The notes beneath the pieces were generated by a model, which searched no databases, was not told the DNA's origin, and saw nothing but the letters and a program-made list of their open reading frames with translations. Positions 8,699 to 17,356 of a DNA stretch of 64,000 nucleotides are shown here, in pieces. Each line of letters starts with the position of its first letter. Position 1 is the first letter of the stretch. Origin of the DNA: Gammaproteobacteria bacterium (GTDB taxonomy: Bacteria; Pseudomonadota; Gammaproteobacteria; Enterobacterales; Alteromonadaceae); assembly GCA_017302255.1 (NCBI GenBank), contig JAFLDV010000016.1, forward strand, positions 1-64,000, in the 5' to 3' direction. A program made the position numbers and the translations under genes.

Positions 8699-8974
8699 AT
8701 GTCTTTTGCTGCAGATCAGCAACAAGTCAGTGCACCAGTGTCGCCGCCACTTGGTTATTACCAACATTACAAAGGTCAGTTTTATTGGTTACAAGCAATA
8801 GCTACTCATAGCGAAGAACAGCAACCTTATGCGGTCTACCAAGCACTCTATGGTGAATTTGGCCTTTGGGTTCGTCCACTGTCGATGTTTACCGAACAAG
8901 TCAGTATTGATGGCCAATTACAACCGCGTTTTCGTTTTGTCGGTAACGAACTGCCTGACACAGTTCAACCCTGA
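8699..8974 (+). CDS. DUF1653 domain protein
   Basis: A 91-residue cytoplasmic protein. It contains the DUF1653 core: G-x-Y-Q-H-Y-K-G-x-F-Y, a conserved histidine and glutamate (A-T-H-S-E), Y-A-V-Y-Q-A-L-Y-G, then L-W-V-R-P-L-S-M-F and a final R-F-R-F. An AAGGA ribosome-binding site precedes the ATG. It sits 9 bases after ruvX and is probably cotranscribed. No biochemical function is known to me for the family. Confidence 0.85.
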   Translation: MSFAADQQQVSAPVSPPLGYYQHYKGQFYWLQAIATHSEEQQPYAVYQALYGEFGLWVRPLSMFTEQVSIDGQLQPRFRFVGNELPDTVQP

Positions 8975-9065
8975 ATTATTCAACTTGAACAACCTGGCAT
9001 CGCAGCCAGTTAGCCTGAAGTCGCAAATTCGACGGACGCTTAATTTAATCTAAACAGGACTTTGT

Positions 9066-10229
9066 ATGCAGTACCCGCATGGACGCGACAGTCAACTCGA
9101 CTTGATTCGAGGTGTCGCTATTCTTGGTATCGTGTTTTTAAACGTGTTCGGTTTTGCCATCCCTAGCTGGTACAGCTTTGATTTGCATTGGCATCAACAG
9201 GCTATCAGTGATTTAGATCTATGGTTATATGACCTGCAGCAACTGTTTTTACAAGGGCGCTTTCGCACTCTACTGACCTTGTTGTTTGGTGTGAGCTTAT
9301 GGTTAGTGGCAAACCCATCATTGCTAGAAAATAACGCAGACAAGATTGACCGCCAGCCACAAGTGCGGCGACGTTATCTAGGCTTAGCCCTCTTTGGTTT
9401 TTGCCACATCAGCTTTTTCTGGACCGGCGATATTACCCTTTGGTATGCCCTATCCGCTTTGTTATTACTAGCTTTTGGCTTTTTAAAATTACCTGCATTG
9501 TCGCAGTGGCGGTTAGGGATAACGCTGATTTTAATCACTGTGCTTTTCAATTATGCCGTCACTTGGGTCACCATGTTTGGCGATCCGAGCCTAAATGTAG
9601 GTCTTAGTGCAGAAGAGATCTTAGCCGAGCAAGAGTTTCAGCAAGGCCCAATTTTAGCGATTTGGCAGCAAATGCTGTCGGAAAACTTATTAGGTTTTGC
9701 CGGCTTTTGCTTTTATCTCGGCTGGCTAAACATTGGCACTATGTTGTTAGGCATCTCGCTATATCGCCAAGGTTTTTTCCAACGTGGCATGAAAAGATGG
9801 CAGGAAATATTGTTGTTCACCATCGCTCTAGGTTTGGATAGTTTTGGGTTGCTGGCTGATAGCGGACAAAATTTTGCGAACTTTTGGTACGACTTTTCAG
9901 CACTTTTGATGGCTTTGGTGTTCTGCAGTTGGCTGGTTAAATGGCGCTGTATCTGTCGACTGTCACTGTGGTTACAGTTAGCCGGTCAAATGGCCCTTAG
10001 CCTGTATTTTTTACAAACGCTACTGTTGTTGGTTTGGTTTTGGCTATTGCAGCCAGACTGGTATGCAAATTCTGAACGTTGGCAACTACTGCTTCTGGCA
10101 AGCGGCGTAGCAGTTTTCTCATTAAGTTTTGCGGTGATATGGCGAAACTTTTTTAAAATTGGGCCGCTTGAATGGTGTTGGCGGAAGTTTTATCAAACAC
10201 CGGCAAAACCAGAGCCTTTAATCGGATAA
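9066..10229 (+). CDS. DUF418 (YeiB-like) multi-pass membrane protein
   Basis: A 387-residue inner-membrane protein with about ten hydrophobic segments. The N-terminus R-D-S-Q-L-D-L-I-R-G-V-A-I-L-G-I (about 7-22) is the family's opening motif (typically R-x-x-x-L-D-x-x-R-G-x-A-x-x-G-I). The C-terminal DUF418 half includes L-Q-L-A-G-Q-M-A-L-S-L-Y-F-L-Q-T and the closing G-P-L-E-W-x-W-R. Members resemble acyltransferase-3-like membrane proteins, but no substrate is established. An AGGA site precedes the start. It is last in the rsmE run and convergent with pilU. Confidence 0.85.
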   Translation: MQYPHGRDSQLDLIRGVAILGIVFLNVFGFAIPSWYSFDLHWHQQAISDLDLWLYDLQQLFLQGRFRTLLTLLFGVSLWLVANPSLLENNADKIDRQPQVRRRYLGLALFGFCHISFFWTGDITLWYALSALLLLAFGFLKLPALSQWRLGITLILITVLFNYAVTWVTMFGDPSLNVGLSAEEILAEQEFQQGPILAIWQQMLSENLLGFAGFCFYLGWLNIGTMLLGISLYRQGFFQRGMKRWQEILLFTIALGLDSFGLLADSGQNFANFWYDFSALLMALVFCSWLVKWRCICRLSLWLQLAGQMALSLYFLQTLLLLVWFWLLQPDWYANSERWQLLLLASGVAVFSLSFAVIWRNFFKIGPLEWCWRKFYQTPAKPEPLIG

Positions 10230-10261
10230 AAAAATCCCCTTGCGGCAAGCGACAAGGGGAT
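10229..10261 (-). terminator. Rho-independent terminator for the pilT-pilU operon
   Basis: A 9-bp stem pairs ATCCCCTTG at 10234-10242 with its complement at 10253-10261. On the minus strand it is followed by a T-tract (the A-run at 10228-10234), so it terminates leftward transcription from pilU. No T-run follows on the plus strand. Confidence 0.85.
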
Positions 10262-10300
10262 CCGAGTTCTAACTAACATTTGCTGGCCACAGTCTGGCGA

Positions 10301-11422
10301 TTAAACCGGTTTTTCTAAACCATCGACAGTGACATTAGAAAGGAAACCAGCACCCGCAGTCTCGTTGTTACGCAGTTTAATCATCAGACGTAAGTCATTT
10401 GGCGAATCGGCGTGGTGCAAGGCGTCAGCGTAACTGATTTGATTGCGTTGATATAAATCGTAAAGTGCTTGGTCGAAGGTCTGCATCCCAAGTTCTTTTG
10501 ATTTACTCATCACCGCCTTCACTTCATCAATTTCACCGCGTTTTATTAAATCCGCCACTAACGGCGAGTTTAACAACACTTCAATCGCAGCAATACGACG
10601 AGAGCCATCTGGGGTCGGGATTAACTGTTGAGCGACAATGCCGCGTAAATTTAGTGCTAAATCGAACAATAACTTGCCATGCTTTTCTTTAGGGACCAAA
10701 TGCATGATCCGGTCAATTGCTTGGTTGGCGTTGTTCGCGTGCAAGGTCGCTATACATAGGTGGCCAGTTTCAGCAAATGACAGCGCATATTCCATGGTGT
10801 CTTGACTACGGATCTCACCGATAAGTATTACGTCAGGTGCTTGGCGCAACGAGCTCTTTAACGCAGCATCAAAAGATTCTGTATCAATGCCGACTTCCCG
10901 CTGCGTAATTAAGCTCTTAGCGTGGTCGTGGACGAATTCAATCGGATCTTCAATGGTCAGAATGTGACCACGCGCATTTTTATTGCGATAGCCAATCAGC
11001 GCCGCTAGTGAGGTTGATTTACCGGTACCGGTACCACCAACGAATAGCACCAAACCGCGCTTAGACATAATCAATTCTTTCAGGATCGGCGGTAAACCTA
11101 ACTCTTCAACGTTTGGAATGGTAGTGACAATCCGGCGCACCACCATACCTGCAGCGTCACGCTGAAAGAATGCAGAAACCCGGAAACGCCCCGCATCATT
11201 CGAAATTGCGAAGTTACATTCTTTGTGAGTCAAAAACTCATGCTTTTGCTTTTCTGACATCGCAGAAAGCACTAAAGCCAACGAACCTTCGGCATCCAAA
11301 ATTACATCGTCAATTGGTAGCATCTCGCCATTGATTTTGGCGGCAACCGGCATTCCTGCGGTTACGAACATATCGGATGCCTTGGCATCGACCATTTTTT
11401 GCAGTAACGCAATAAGTCCCAT
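10301..11422 (-). CDS. pilU: Type IV pilus retraction accessory ATPase PilU
   Basis: A 373-residue hexameric secretion ATPase of the PilT/PilU branch. It has an N-terminal PAS-like part with D-A-K-A-S-D-M-F-V-T-A-G, Walker A G-G-T-G-T-G-K-S-T (about 129-137), the Asp box I-L-T-I-E-D-P-I-E-F, Walker B D-V-I-L-I-G-E-I-R and the His box A-T-L-H-A-N-N-A-N-Q-A. The C-terminal extension beyond the PilT length and the second position after pilT identify it as PilU rather than PilT. It works with PilT in pilus retraction. It lies 11 bases downstream of pilT. Confidence 0.95.
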   Translation of the reverse strand: MGLIALLQKMVDAKASDMFVTAGMPVAAKINGEMLPIDDVILDAEGSLALVLSAMSEKQKHEFLTHKECNFAISNDAGRFRVSAFFQRDAAGMVVRRIVTTIPNVEELGLPPILKELIMSKRGLVLFVGGTGTGKSTSLAALIGYRNKNARGHILTIEDPIEFVHDHAKSLITQREVGIDTESFDAALKSSLRQAPDVILIGEIRSQDTMEYALSFAETGHLCIATLHANNANQAIDRIMHLVPKEKHGKLLFDLALNLRGIVAQQLIPTPDGSRRIAAIEVLLNSPLVADLIKRGEIDEVKAVMSKSKELGMQTFDQALYDLYQRNQISYADALHHADSPNDLRLMIKLRNNETAGAGFLSNVTVDGLEKPV

Positions 11423-11433
11423 GTTTACCGCTC

Positions 11434-12486
11434 CTAAATCCGACCCATTGCACCAAAGGCATTTTTGTCTTGGGCTTTAGCCATCGCATCTTGTTTAGTA
11501 ATGATGCCTCGGTTGACTAAGTTCAACAGACATTGGTCCATCGTCTGCATGCCATGCTGTGCGCCCGTTTGAATAACTGAGTACATCTGAGCAATTTTAT
11601 CTTCACGAATCAGGTTTCGGATCGCAGGCAAACCAACCATGATTTCATGCGCAGCAACTCGACCGCCGCCCACTTTCTTTAACAAGGTTTGCGAAATTAC
11701 TGCACGCAATGATTCCGATAACATTGACCGAACCATGGCTTTCTCTTCACCTGGGAACACGTCGATGATACGGTCGATAGTTTTTGGTGCTGAGGTGGTG
11801 TGCAAAGTACCAAACACTAAGTGGCCGGTTTCCGCTGCAGTCATCGCTAAGCGAATAGTTTCTAAGTCACGTAATTCACCGACCAGAATTACATCCGGGT
11901 CTTCACGCAGTGCCGAGCGCAGTGCGTTAGAGAAACTCAGAGTATCGCGGTGCACTTCACGTTGGTTAATCAACGATTGTTTGTTTTGATGCACGAATTC
12001 GATTGGATCTTCAATGGTAAGAATATGGTCGTGGCGATTGGCGTTGATATAGTCAACCATCGCGGCAAGCGTTGTGGATTTACCAGAACCCGTTGGCCCC
12101 GTAACTAACACCAAACCCCGTGGGTTATCGGAGATGGTTCGGAATACCTCTGGCGCGCCAAGATCATCTAACGACAACACTTCGCTTGGGATGGTACGAA
12201 ATACCGCTGCTGCACCGCGGTTTTGCACAAAGGCGTTAACCCGGAAACGTGCAAGGCCAGGAACTTCAAAGGAAAAATCCGATTCTAGGCGTTCTTCGTA
12301 CTCTTTACGCTGCTTATCAGTCATAATGTCATACACCAAGGCGTGCACGTCTTTATGGGTCAGCGGCGGAATATTTAAGCGACGAACGTCACCGTCCACC
12401 CGAATAAGCGGAGGAACACCAGCTGATAAGTGTAAATCCGAAGCTTTATGTTGTACGCTAAACGCTAATAATTCAGTAATATCCAT
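11434..12486 (-). CDS. pilT: Type IV pilus retraction ATPase PilT
   Basis: A 350-residue motor that depolymerises type IV pili, driving twitching motility and DNA uptake. Landmarks: K-A-S-D-L-H-L-S-A-G near the N-terminus, Walker A G-P-T-G-S-G-K-S-T (about 130-138), I-L-T-I-E-D-P-I-E-F (Asp box), D-V-I-L-V-G-E-L-R-D (Walker B), G-T-L-H-T-T-S-A (His box), and A-I-R-N-L-I-R-E (about 288), close to the AIRNLIRE motif needed for retraction. First gene of pilT-pilU; it shares a 58-bp divergent promoter region with yggS. Confidence 0.97.
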   Translation of the reverse strand: MDITELLAFSVQHKASDLHLSAGVPPLIRVDGDVRRLNIPPLTHKDVHALVYDIMTDKQRKEYEERLESDFSFEVPGLARFRVNAFVQNRGAAAVFRTIPSEVLSLDDLGAPEVFRTISDNPRGLVLVTGPTGSGKSTTLAAMVDYINANRHDHILTIEDPIEFVHQNKQSLINQREVHRDTLSFSNALRSALREDPDVILVGELRDLETIRLAMTAAETGHLVFGTLHTTSAPKTIDRIIDVFPGEEKAMVRSMLSESLRAVISQTLLKKVGGGRVAAHEIMVGLPAIRNLIREDKIAQMYSVIQTGAQHGMQTMDQCLLNLVNRGIITKQDAMAKAQDKNAFGAMGRI

Positions 12487-12544
12487 GACAAATAAACTCC
12501 TGTTTGCCGGAAAAAGTTGAATATCTTTGATGAGTCAGGTCCCA

Positions 12545-13246
12545 ATGCATAACAACATAGCAGAACGCTTAACTTCAGCCTACCAACAGATTGCAGAAAT
12601 TACTGCAAAATGTCAGCGTGAAGCCTCAACTGCTCAGTTAATCGCCGTTAGTAAAACCAAACCTGTTGCCGATATTAGTGAAGCCTATGCTGCTGGACAA
12701 CGCGCATTTGGTGAAAACTATGTGCAGGAATTAGTTGAAAAGGCTCAGTTTTTCGAAAATAGAACCGATATTCGGTGGCATTTTATCGGGCCAATTCAAT
12801 CCAATAAAACTCGTGACATCGCGGCATTTGCTGACGTGGTCCATAGCATTGAACGGGCAAAAATCGCCGAACGCTTAGCCGCTCAGCGCAAACCTAGTCA
12901 AGCACCATTGCAAGTGCTCATTCAAATCAATATTAGCGGTGAAGCGAGTAAGTCAGGTGTGTTGCCAACAGAAATGCTGGCGCTAGCAAAAGTCATTAAC
13001 GATTTACCTCAACTTGAATTAATCGGTTTGATGGCGATCCCGGAGCCGGCAGTTGCTGGCGATAATCCCCAAGCATTTCAGGCCATGGTGGACCTTTCAA
13101 AACAATTGACGACTATTTATCCGCAAGCAAATCAATTATCGATGGGCATGTCAGACGACTGGCAACAAGCCCTGACATTCGGTGCAACTATGATAAGATT
13201 AGGCACTGCCATTTTTGGCCATCGGGAAACTACTAAGCATGAATGA
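12545..13246 (+). CDS. yggS: Pyridoxal phosphate homeostasis protein (YggS/PROSC family)
   Basis: A PLP-binding alanine-racemase-fold protein of about 233 residues. The PLP lysine is in L-I-A-V-S-K-T-K-P (about 32-40), followed by G-E-N-Y-V-Q-E, W-H-F-I-G-x-I-Q-S-N-K-T, and the C-terminal M-S-D-D-W and G-T-A-I-F-G phosphate-binding residues. The start at 12545 follows a GTCAGG site; 12530 is an alternative adding five residues. Members buffer PLP and affect amino-acid pools. The pilT-yggS-proC-yggT-yggU neighbourhood is conserved in gammaproteobacteria. It overlaps proC by 8 bases. Confidence 0.93.
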   Translation: MHNNIAERLTSAYQQIAEITAKCQREASTAQLIAVSKTKPVADISEAYAAGQRAFGENYVQELVEKAQFFENRTDIRWHFIGPIQSNKTRDIAAFADVVHSIERAKIAERLAAQRKPSQAPLQVLIQINISGEASKSGVLPTEMLALAKVINDLPQLELIGLMAIPEPAVAGDNPQAFQAMVDLSKQLTTIYPQANQLSMGMSDDWQQALTFGATMIRLGTAIFGHRETTKHE

Positions 13247-14054
13247 CAATATGGTCGCCTTTATTGGCGCGGGCAATATGACACGCTGCATCATTGCAGG
13301 CATGATCAAAAACGGCTACCCAGCCGAGAACATTATTGCCGCAAACCCAAGCAAAGCGAAGCTTGATGCGCTCGCTGCTGATTTTGGCATCCAAATCACC
13401 CAAGACAATATTGTTGCCGTACAACAAGCTGACGTGATTGTGCTTGCGGTTAAACCGCAACTCATGGCCGATGTTTGTCAGCATATTCGCGAACAAGCCC
13501 CTGAAACTGTGGAAAAGTTATTTGTGACAGTTGCCGCTGGTTTGCCGGTCGCGCGTTATGAAAGTTGGCTTGGTGAAGTGCGCCTAGTGCGGACAATGCC
13601 AAATACTCCTGCATCCGTTGGTCTAGGTGTCACAGGGATTTTCGCCCATCGTTGCTCTAACTACGAAAAAGCCTTTGTGGATGGCCTGTTTAGCGGCATG
13701 GGTTTGACGGTATGGCTCGATGACGAAGCGCAAATTAATTCCATTATTGCGCTAACCGGCAGCGCTCCAGCGTACTTTTTCTATTTTATGCAGGCGATGC
13801 AACAAGTCGGTGAAAGCTTAGGCTTTAGCAGCGACGCAGCAAGAGCTATGGTGGTGCAAACCGCCTTAGGCGCAGCAACCATGACGGCGCAGTCAGATGC
13901 ACCTTTTGCCGATTTACGGGCGCAAGTAACCAGTAAAGGCGGTACAACCCATGAAGCGATTGAATCCATGCGGAATGCTGGGCTTGAAAATCTAGTAAAA
14001 GACGCCATGTCTGCCGCAATAGCTCGCGCAGAAGCGATGGCTAAGACTTTATAA
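13239..14054 (+). CDS. proC: Pyrroline-5-carboxylate reductase
   Basis: A 271-residue NAD(P)H-dependent enzyme for the last step of proline synthesis. The Rossmann motif is F-I-G-A-G-N-M-T-R-C-I (about 7-17), V-K-P-Q-L-M is at about 71, R-T-M-P-N-T-P-A is at about 114, and the C-terminal proline-binding G-S-x-P-A-Y-F and T-S-K-G-G-T-T-H-E-A segments are present. The start overlaps the yggS stop by 8 bases. An ATG four codons later (13251) is an alternative. Confidence 0.95.
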   Translation: MNDNMVAFIGAGNMTRCIIAGMIKNGYPAENIIAANPSKAKLDALAADFGIQITQDNIVAVQQADVIVLAVKPQLMADVCQHIREQAPETVEKLFVTVAAGLPVARYESWLGEVRLVRTMPNTPASVGLGVTGIFAHRCSNYEKAFVDGLFSGMGLTVWLDDEAQINSIIALTGSAPAYFFYFMQAMQQVGESLGFSSDAARAMVVQTALGAATMTAQSDAPFADLRAQVTSKGGTTHEAIESMRNAGLENLVKDAMSAAIARAEAMAKTL

Positions 14055-14075
14055 TTTTTTGGGAGACATCAATCG

Positions 14076-14621
14076 ATGGCTAATGCATTCTATTTTTTGG
14101 TAACGCTTGTATTCGACCTGATGCTATTTGTAGTGATTTTACGCTGGTGGTTACAATGGAACCGTGCTGATTTCTACAATCCAATGAGTCAGTTTGTGGT
14201 GAAAGTAACTAATCCGCTCGTTATTCCCTTGCGTCGACTGGTGCCTTCAATTGGCAAAATTGACAGTGCGACTGTGCTTGCTGCACTTCTAATTAGTCTA
14301 TTGAAAGTCGTTGTGGTCGCATTTTTGTTTACTGGGTACTCATCAATTGTCATGCTCGTGATGAAAGCCGGTCTTAACATTGTGCTGCAGGGTTTGTATT
14401 TACTGTTTTATATTCTGCTGGCCAGAGCGATTATGAGCTGGTTCAGTCAGGGTAGAACACCTCTTGAATACTTATTCTCTCAGCTCACTGAGCCTTTGTT
14501 GGCGCCAATTCGCCGTTTTGTACCACCAATTGGCATGCTCGATTTGTCGACAATGGTACTGGTCATTGCACTGATCTTTGTTCGCATCATTGTTGAAACT
14601 TACTATAACCAGATGCTCTGA
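14076..14621 (+). CDS. yggT: YggT family membrane protein
   Basis: A 181-residue inner-membrane protein formed of two tandem YggT repeats. Each has a hydrophobic helix pair and the motif N-P-x-x-x-x-(x)-P-L/R-R-x-x-P: once as [14 protein letters not shown] (about 45-58) and once as [14 protein letters not shown] (about 136-149). A GGGAGA site precedes the ATG. Some homologues affect osmotic or ion tolerance and cell division, but the mechanism is unknown. Conserved neighbour of proC and yggU. Confidence 0.92.
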   Translation: MANAFYFLVTLVFDLMLFVVILRWWLQWNRADFYNPMSQFVVKVTNPLVIPLRRLVPSIGKIDSATVLAALLISLLKVVVVAFLFTGYSSIVMLVMKAGLNIVLQGLYLLFYILLARAIMSWFSQGRTPLEYLFSQLTEPLLAPIRRFVPPIGMLDLSTMVLVIALIFVRIIVETYYNQML

Positions 14622-14622
14622 G

Positions 14623-14934
14623 ATGTCGGATGTCGCGTGGCGTTGGCAAGACGCCGATCTAATTTTGCAGTTGTACGTACAACCTAAAGCGAGCAGGGAC
14701 CAATGGATGGGACTGCACGCTGGCGCCATTAAGCTTGCCATTACCGCCCCGCCGGTGGATGGCAAAGCAAACGCCCATATTCAGAAATTTTTGGCGAAAG
14801 CATTTGCGGTGGCAAAGTCACGGATTGATATAGCCAAAGGCGAATTAAGTCGAAACAAACAGGTTCGAATTTGCGCACCAGAACAAATCCCCGCTGAGCT
14901 GCAGGCGCTTGGCATCCAATTGGAGAATTCATGA
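14623..14934 (+). CDS. yggU: DUF167 family protein YggU
   Basis: A 103-residue protein of the UPF0235 family, recognised by L[11 protein letters not shown], then [17 protein letters not shown] and the helix [10 protein letters not shown]. The start is 1 base after the yggT stop; a longer in-frame start at 14578 would lie inside yggT. The gene overlaps the next one by 4 bases. Function unknown. Confidence 0.9.
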   Translation: MSDVAWRWQDADLILQLYVQPKASRDQWMGLHAGAIKLAITAPPVDGKANAHIQKFLAKAFAVAKSRIDIAKGELSRNKQVRICAPEQIPAELQALGIQLENS

Positions 14935-15371
14935 TGAAATTATTCACCAGCAAACATGTGTTTATGGCACTTGTACTTTCTTGGCTAGCGTTCATTCCTG
15001 CACAGGCCGAACAGAAGAAACAACTAGGTGTATGGGATGTTCATTACATTGCACTACCAACGACTTTGCTAGATCCAACAATTGCCAGCCAATACAAGAT
15101 CGAACGCAGCAAATACAATGGCTTAGTAAATATCTCAGTATTAAACAGCAAGGATCAAGTTGCTCAACAAGTGCAGATCAGCGGCGAAGCAAAAACCTTA
15201 ATAGGGAAAATAAAGCCACTGACTTTTGTCGAAGTCAAAGAAGGTGCAGCGGTGTATTACATTGCCCAATATGGCTATCAAACCGAACAAATGGTTTCTT
15301 TTACAATTCAAATAAGCCAAGGCTCTCAAAGCCAAGAATTGAAGTTTAATCACACTTTTTATCCAGATTAA
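14931..15371 (+). CDS. DUF4426 secreted protein
   Basis: A 146-residue protein with a signal peptide (hydrophobic residues about 9-24, cleavage likely after A-Q-A). The mature part has the DUF4426 pattern: [34 protein letters not shown], and a C-terminal beta-rich region. It is probably periplasmic. In related gammaproteobacteria this gene sits between yggU and rdgB, as here. No function is known. Confidence 0.82.
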   Translation: MMKLFTSKHVFMALVLSWLAFIPAQAEQKKQLGVWDVHYIALPTTLLDPTIASQYKIERSKYNGLVNISVLNSKDQVAQQVQISGEAKTLIGKIKPLTFVEVKEGAAVYYIAQYGYQTEQMVSFTIQISQGSQSQELKFNHTFYPD

Positions 15372-15523
15372 TCCTCTACTCAAGCAATTTGTGCAGCACC
15401 AATGCCAATTTCATTGGCGCTGCGGCTGGGCGACTATAGTTTGCCTACAGCATCAGCGCACTCGATGCGATTGGTCAGCAAACTCAAAGGGAACAACCCG
15501 AATTTATAGACATAAGGGCATTT

Positions 15524-16126
15524 ATGCAGAAGATTGTTTTAGCAACGGGTAATCGTGGCAAAGTTGCCGAGCTTGGCGCTATGCTTGCGCCCTTCGCGCT
15601 TGACGTAGTACCACAAACCGAGTTTTCGGTGCCTGATGCCGATGAAACTGGTTTAACTTTTATCGAAAATGCCATTATTAAAGCCAGACATGCAGCCAAG
15701 CTGACTGGGCTTTGTGCTATCGCAGATGACTCTGGTTTGGCGGTTGATGCGCTAAAAGGCGCGCCTGGTATTTATTCTGCCCGCTTTGCTGGCGAGGGTG
15801 CCACCGATGCGAAAAATATCATCAAGCTGCTTGATGCGATGCGCGATGTTCCCAAAGAACTGAGACAGGCACAATTTCATTGTGTGCTGGTGCTGATGCG
15901 CCATGCTGAAGATCCAACGCCATTAGTGGCTCACGGCATCTGGCACGGTGAAATTACCCTCGCACCAGTTGGTGATGGCGGTTTTGGTTACGACCCGGTG
16001 TTTTATATCCCAGAGCTTAACTGCACTTCAGCTGAGCTTAGTAAAGCTGAAAAAGCCCAAATGTCACATCGCGGAAAAGCTTTGCAACAATTGATGGCGC
16101 AATTGCCTGAGTGGGCGCGCGGTTAA
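15524..16126 (+). CDS. rdgB: dITP/XTP pyrophosphatase
   Basis: A 200-residue house-cleaning nucleotidase hydrolysing dITP and XTP to monophosphates. It begins [15 protein letters not shown] (about 3-17), has the acidic metal site [11 protein letters not shown] (about 67-77), [14 protein letters not shown] and the C-terminal M-S-H-R-G-K-A. It overlaps the hemW start by one base (TAATG). Confidence 0.96.
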   Translation: MQKIVLATGNRGKVAELGAMLAPFALDVVPQTEFSVPDADETGLTFIENAIIKARHAAKLTGLCAIADDSGLAVDALKGAPGIYSARFAGEGATDAKNIIKLLDAMRDVPKELRQAQFHCVLVLMRHAEDPTPLVAHGIWHGEITLAPVGDGGFGYDPVFYIPELNCTSAELSKAEKAQMSHRGKALQQLMAQLPEWARG

Positions 16127-17334
16127 TGACAAGTATTTCTAACGCCGGTCAAGCAATGACGCTTAATCTTGAGCTGCCACCACTTGCGCTTTACATCCAT
16201 ATCCCATGGTGTGTGCAAAAGTGCCCTTATTGCGATTTTAACTCTCATGCGATCAAGCAAGGCATTCCCGAACAAGAATACATTGCGCATTTAATTGCCG
16301 ACTTACAGCAAGACTTGCACTATGTGCAAGGCCGCGAATTAAGCACTATTTTCATCGGCGGTGGCACGCCTAGTGTGTTTAGCAGTGAAGGCATCGCTAG
16401 CCTATTAACTGCCGTTGCAACACTGATCCCGTTTGCTGCTGACATCGAAATCACCATGGAAGCCAATCCAGGTACTGTGGAAGCCGCACGGTTTACTGGC
16501 TACGTTGCCGCCGGCGTCAACCGATTCTCAATTGGTGTGCAAAGTTTTGCCGAAGATCAGCTAAAACGACTGGGGCGTATTCATAACCCAGCTGAAGCCT
16601 GCAAAGCAGCTGAACTCGCCAAGGGCTTATTAAACACAACCACAGTGGCAGAGGGTAAAGTCCTCAATAGCTTTAACTTAGATTTAATGCACGGCCTGCC
16701 TGAACAAACTCTTGAGGCTGCACTTGCTGATTTGAACCAAGCAATTTCTTTGCAACCACCACATCTTTCTTGGTATCAACTGACCATTGAGCCGAACACA
16801 GTATTCGCCTCAAAACCGCCAGTACTGCCTGAAGATGAACTGCTGTGGGATATTCAAGAACATGGCCATGCGTTACTCACCGAAAAAGGTTATCAACAAT
16901 ATGAAACCTCGGCCTATTGCCGTGAGGGTTTTCAGTGTCGACACAACCTCAACTATTGGCGTTTTGGAGATTATTTAGGTATCGGTTGTGGCGCGCATGG
17001 CAAAATTACTTTGCCCTTTGAGCAACAAATTGTGCGAACAGTCAAAATCAAGCATCCGAAAGGTTACATGGATATCAGCAGAGGCTATATCGATAGCATC
17101 AATGCAATTGACCATGACGACTTAGCCTTTGAATTTTTTATGAATCGCTTTCGATTGCTAGAAGCCTGCCCGCATGCGGAGTTTGCCGCATATACCGGTC
17201 TTTCTATCGAATCAGTCAGTCCTATTCTTGCACGGGCAGAGCAATTAGGATTAGTTAGTGTCCATCAGCATAGCTGGCAAATTACCCCTCGCGGGGTGCG
17301 TTATCTCAACGAGTTATTACAGCTTTTCCTATAA
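16126..17334 (+). CDS. hemW: Radical SAM heme chaperone HemW
   Basis: A radical SAM protein related to HemN that carries heme to target proteins. The cluster motif is C-V-Q-K-C-P-Y-C, within Y-I-H-I-P-W-C. G-G-G-T-P-S, E-A-N-P-G-T, G-V-N-R-F-S-I-G-V-Q-S-F and the HemW C-terminal domain follow. The four-cysteine HemN pattern is not complete, as expected for HemW. I use ATG 16126, which overlaps the rdgB stop; ATG 16156 (M-T-L-N-L) is an equally plausible start with a family-like N-terminus. Confidence 0.93.
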   Translation: MTSISNAGQAMTLNLELPPLALYIHIPWCVQKCPYCDFNSHAIKQGIPEQEYIAHLIADLQQDLHYVQGRELSTIFIGGGTPSVFSSEGIASLLTAVATLIPFAADIEITMEANPGTVEAARFTGYVAAGVNRFSIGVQSFAEDQLKRLGRIHNPAEACKAAELAKGLLNTTTVAEGKVLNSFNLDLMHGLPEQTLEAALADLNQAISLQPPHLSWYQLTIEPNTVFASKPPVLPEDELLWDIQEHGHALLTEKGYQQYETSAYCREGFQCRHNLNYWRFGDYLGIGCGAHGKITLPFEQQIVRTVKIKHPKGYMDISRGYIDSINAIDHDDLAFEFFMNRFRLLEACPHAEFAAYTGLSIESVSPILARAEQLGLVSVHQHSWQITPRGVRYLNELLQLFL

Positions 17335-17356
17335 CTACTAAATATGAAGGGAACTT

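Noticed and set aside
14909-15349. Alternative frame overlapping the DUF4426 gene
   Set aside because: The overlapping frame 14931-15371 has a signal peptide and family motifs; the alternative is Cys/Thr/Asn-rich with no homology.
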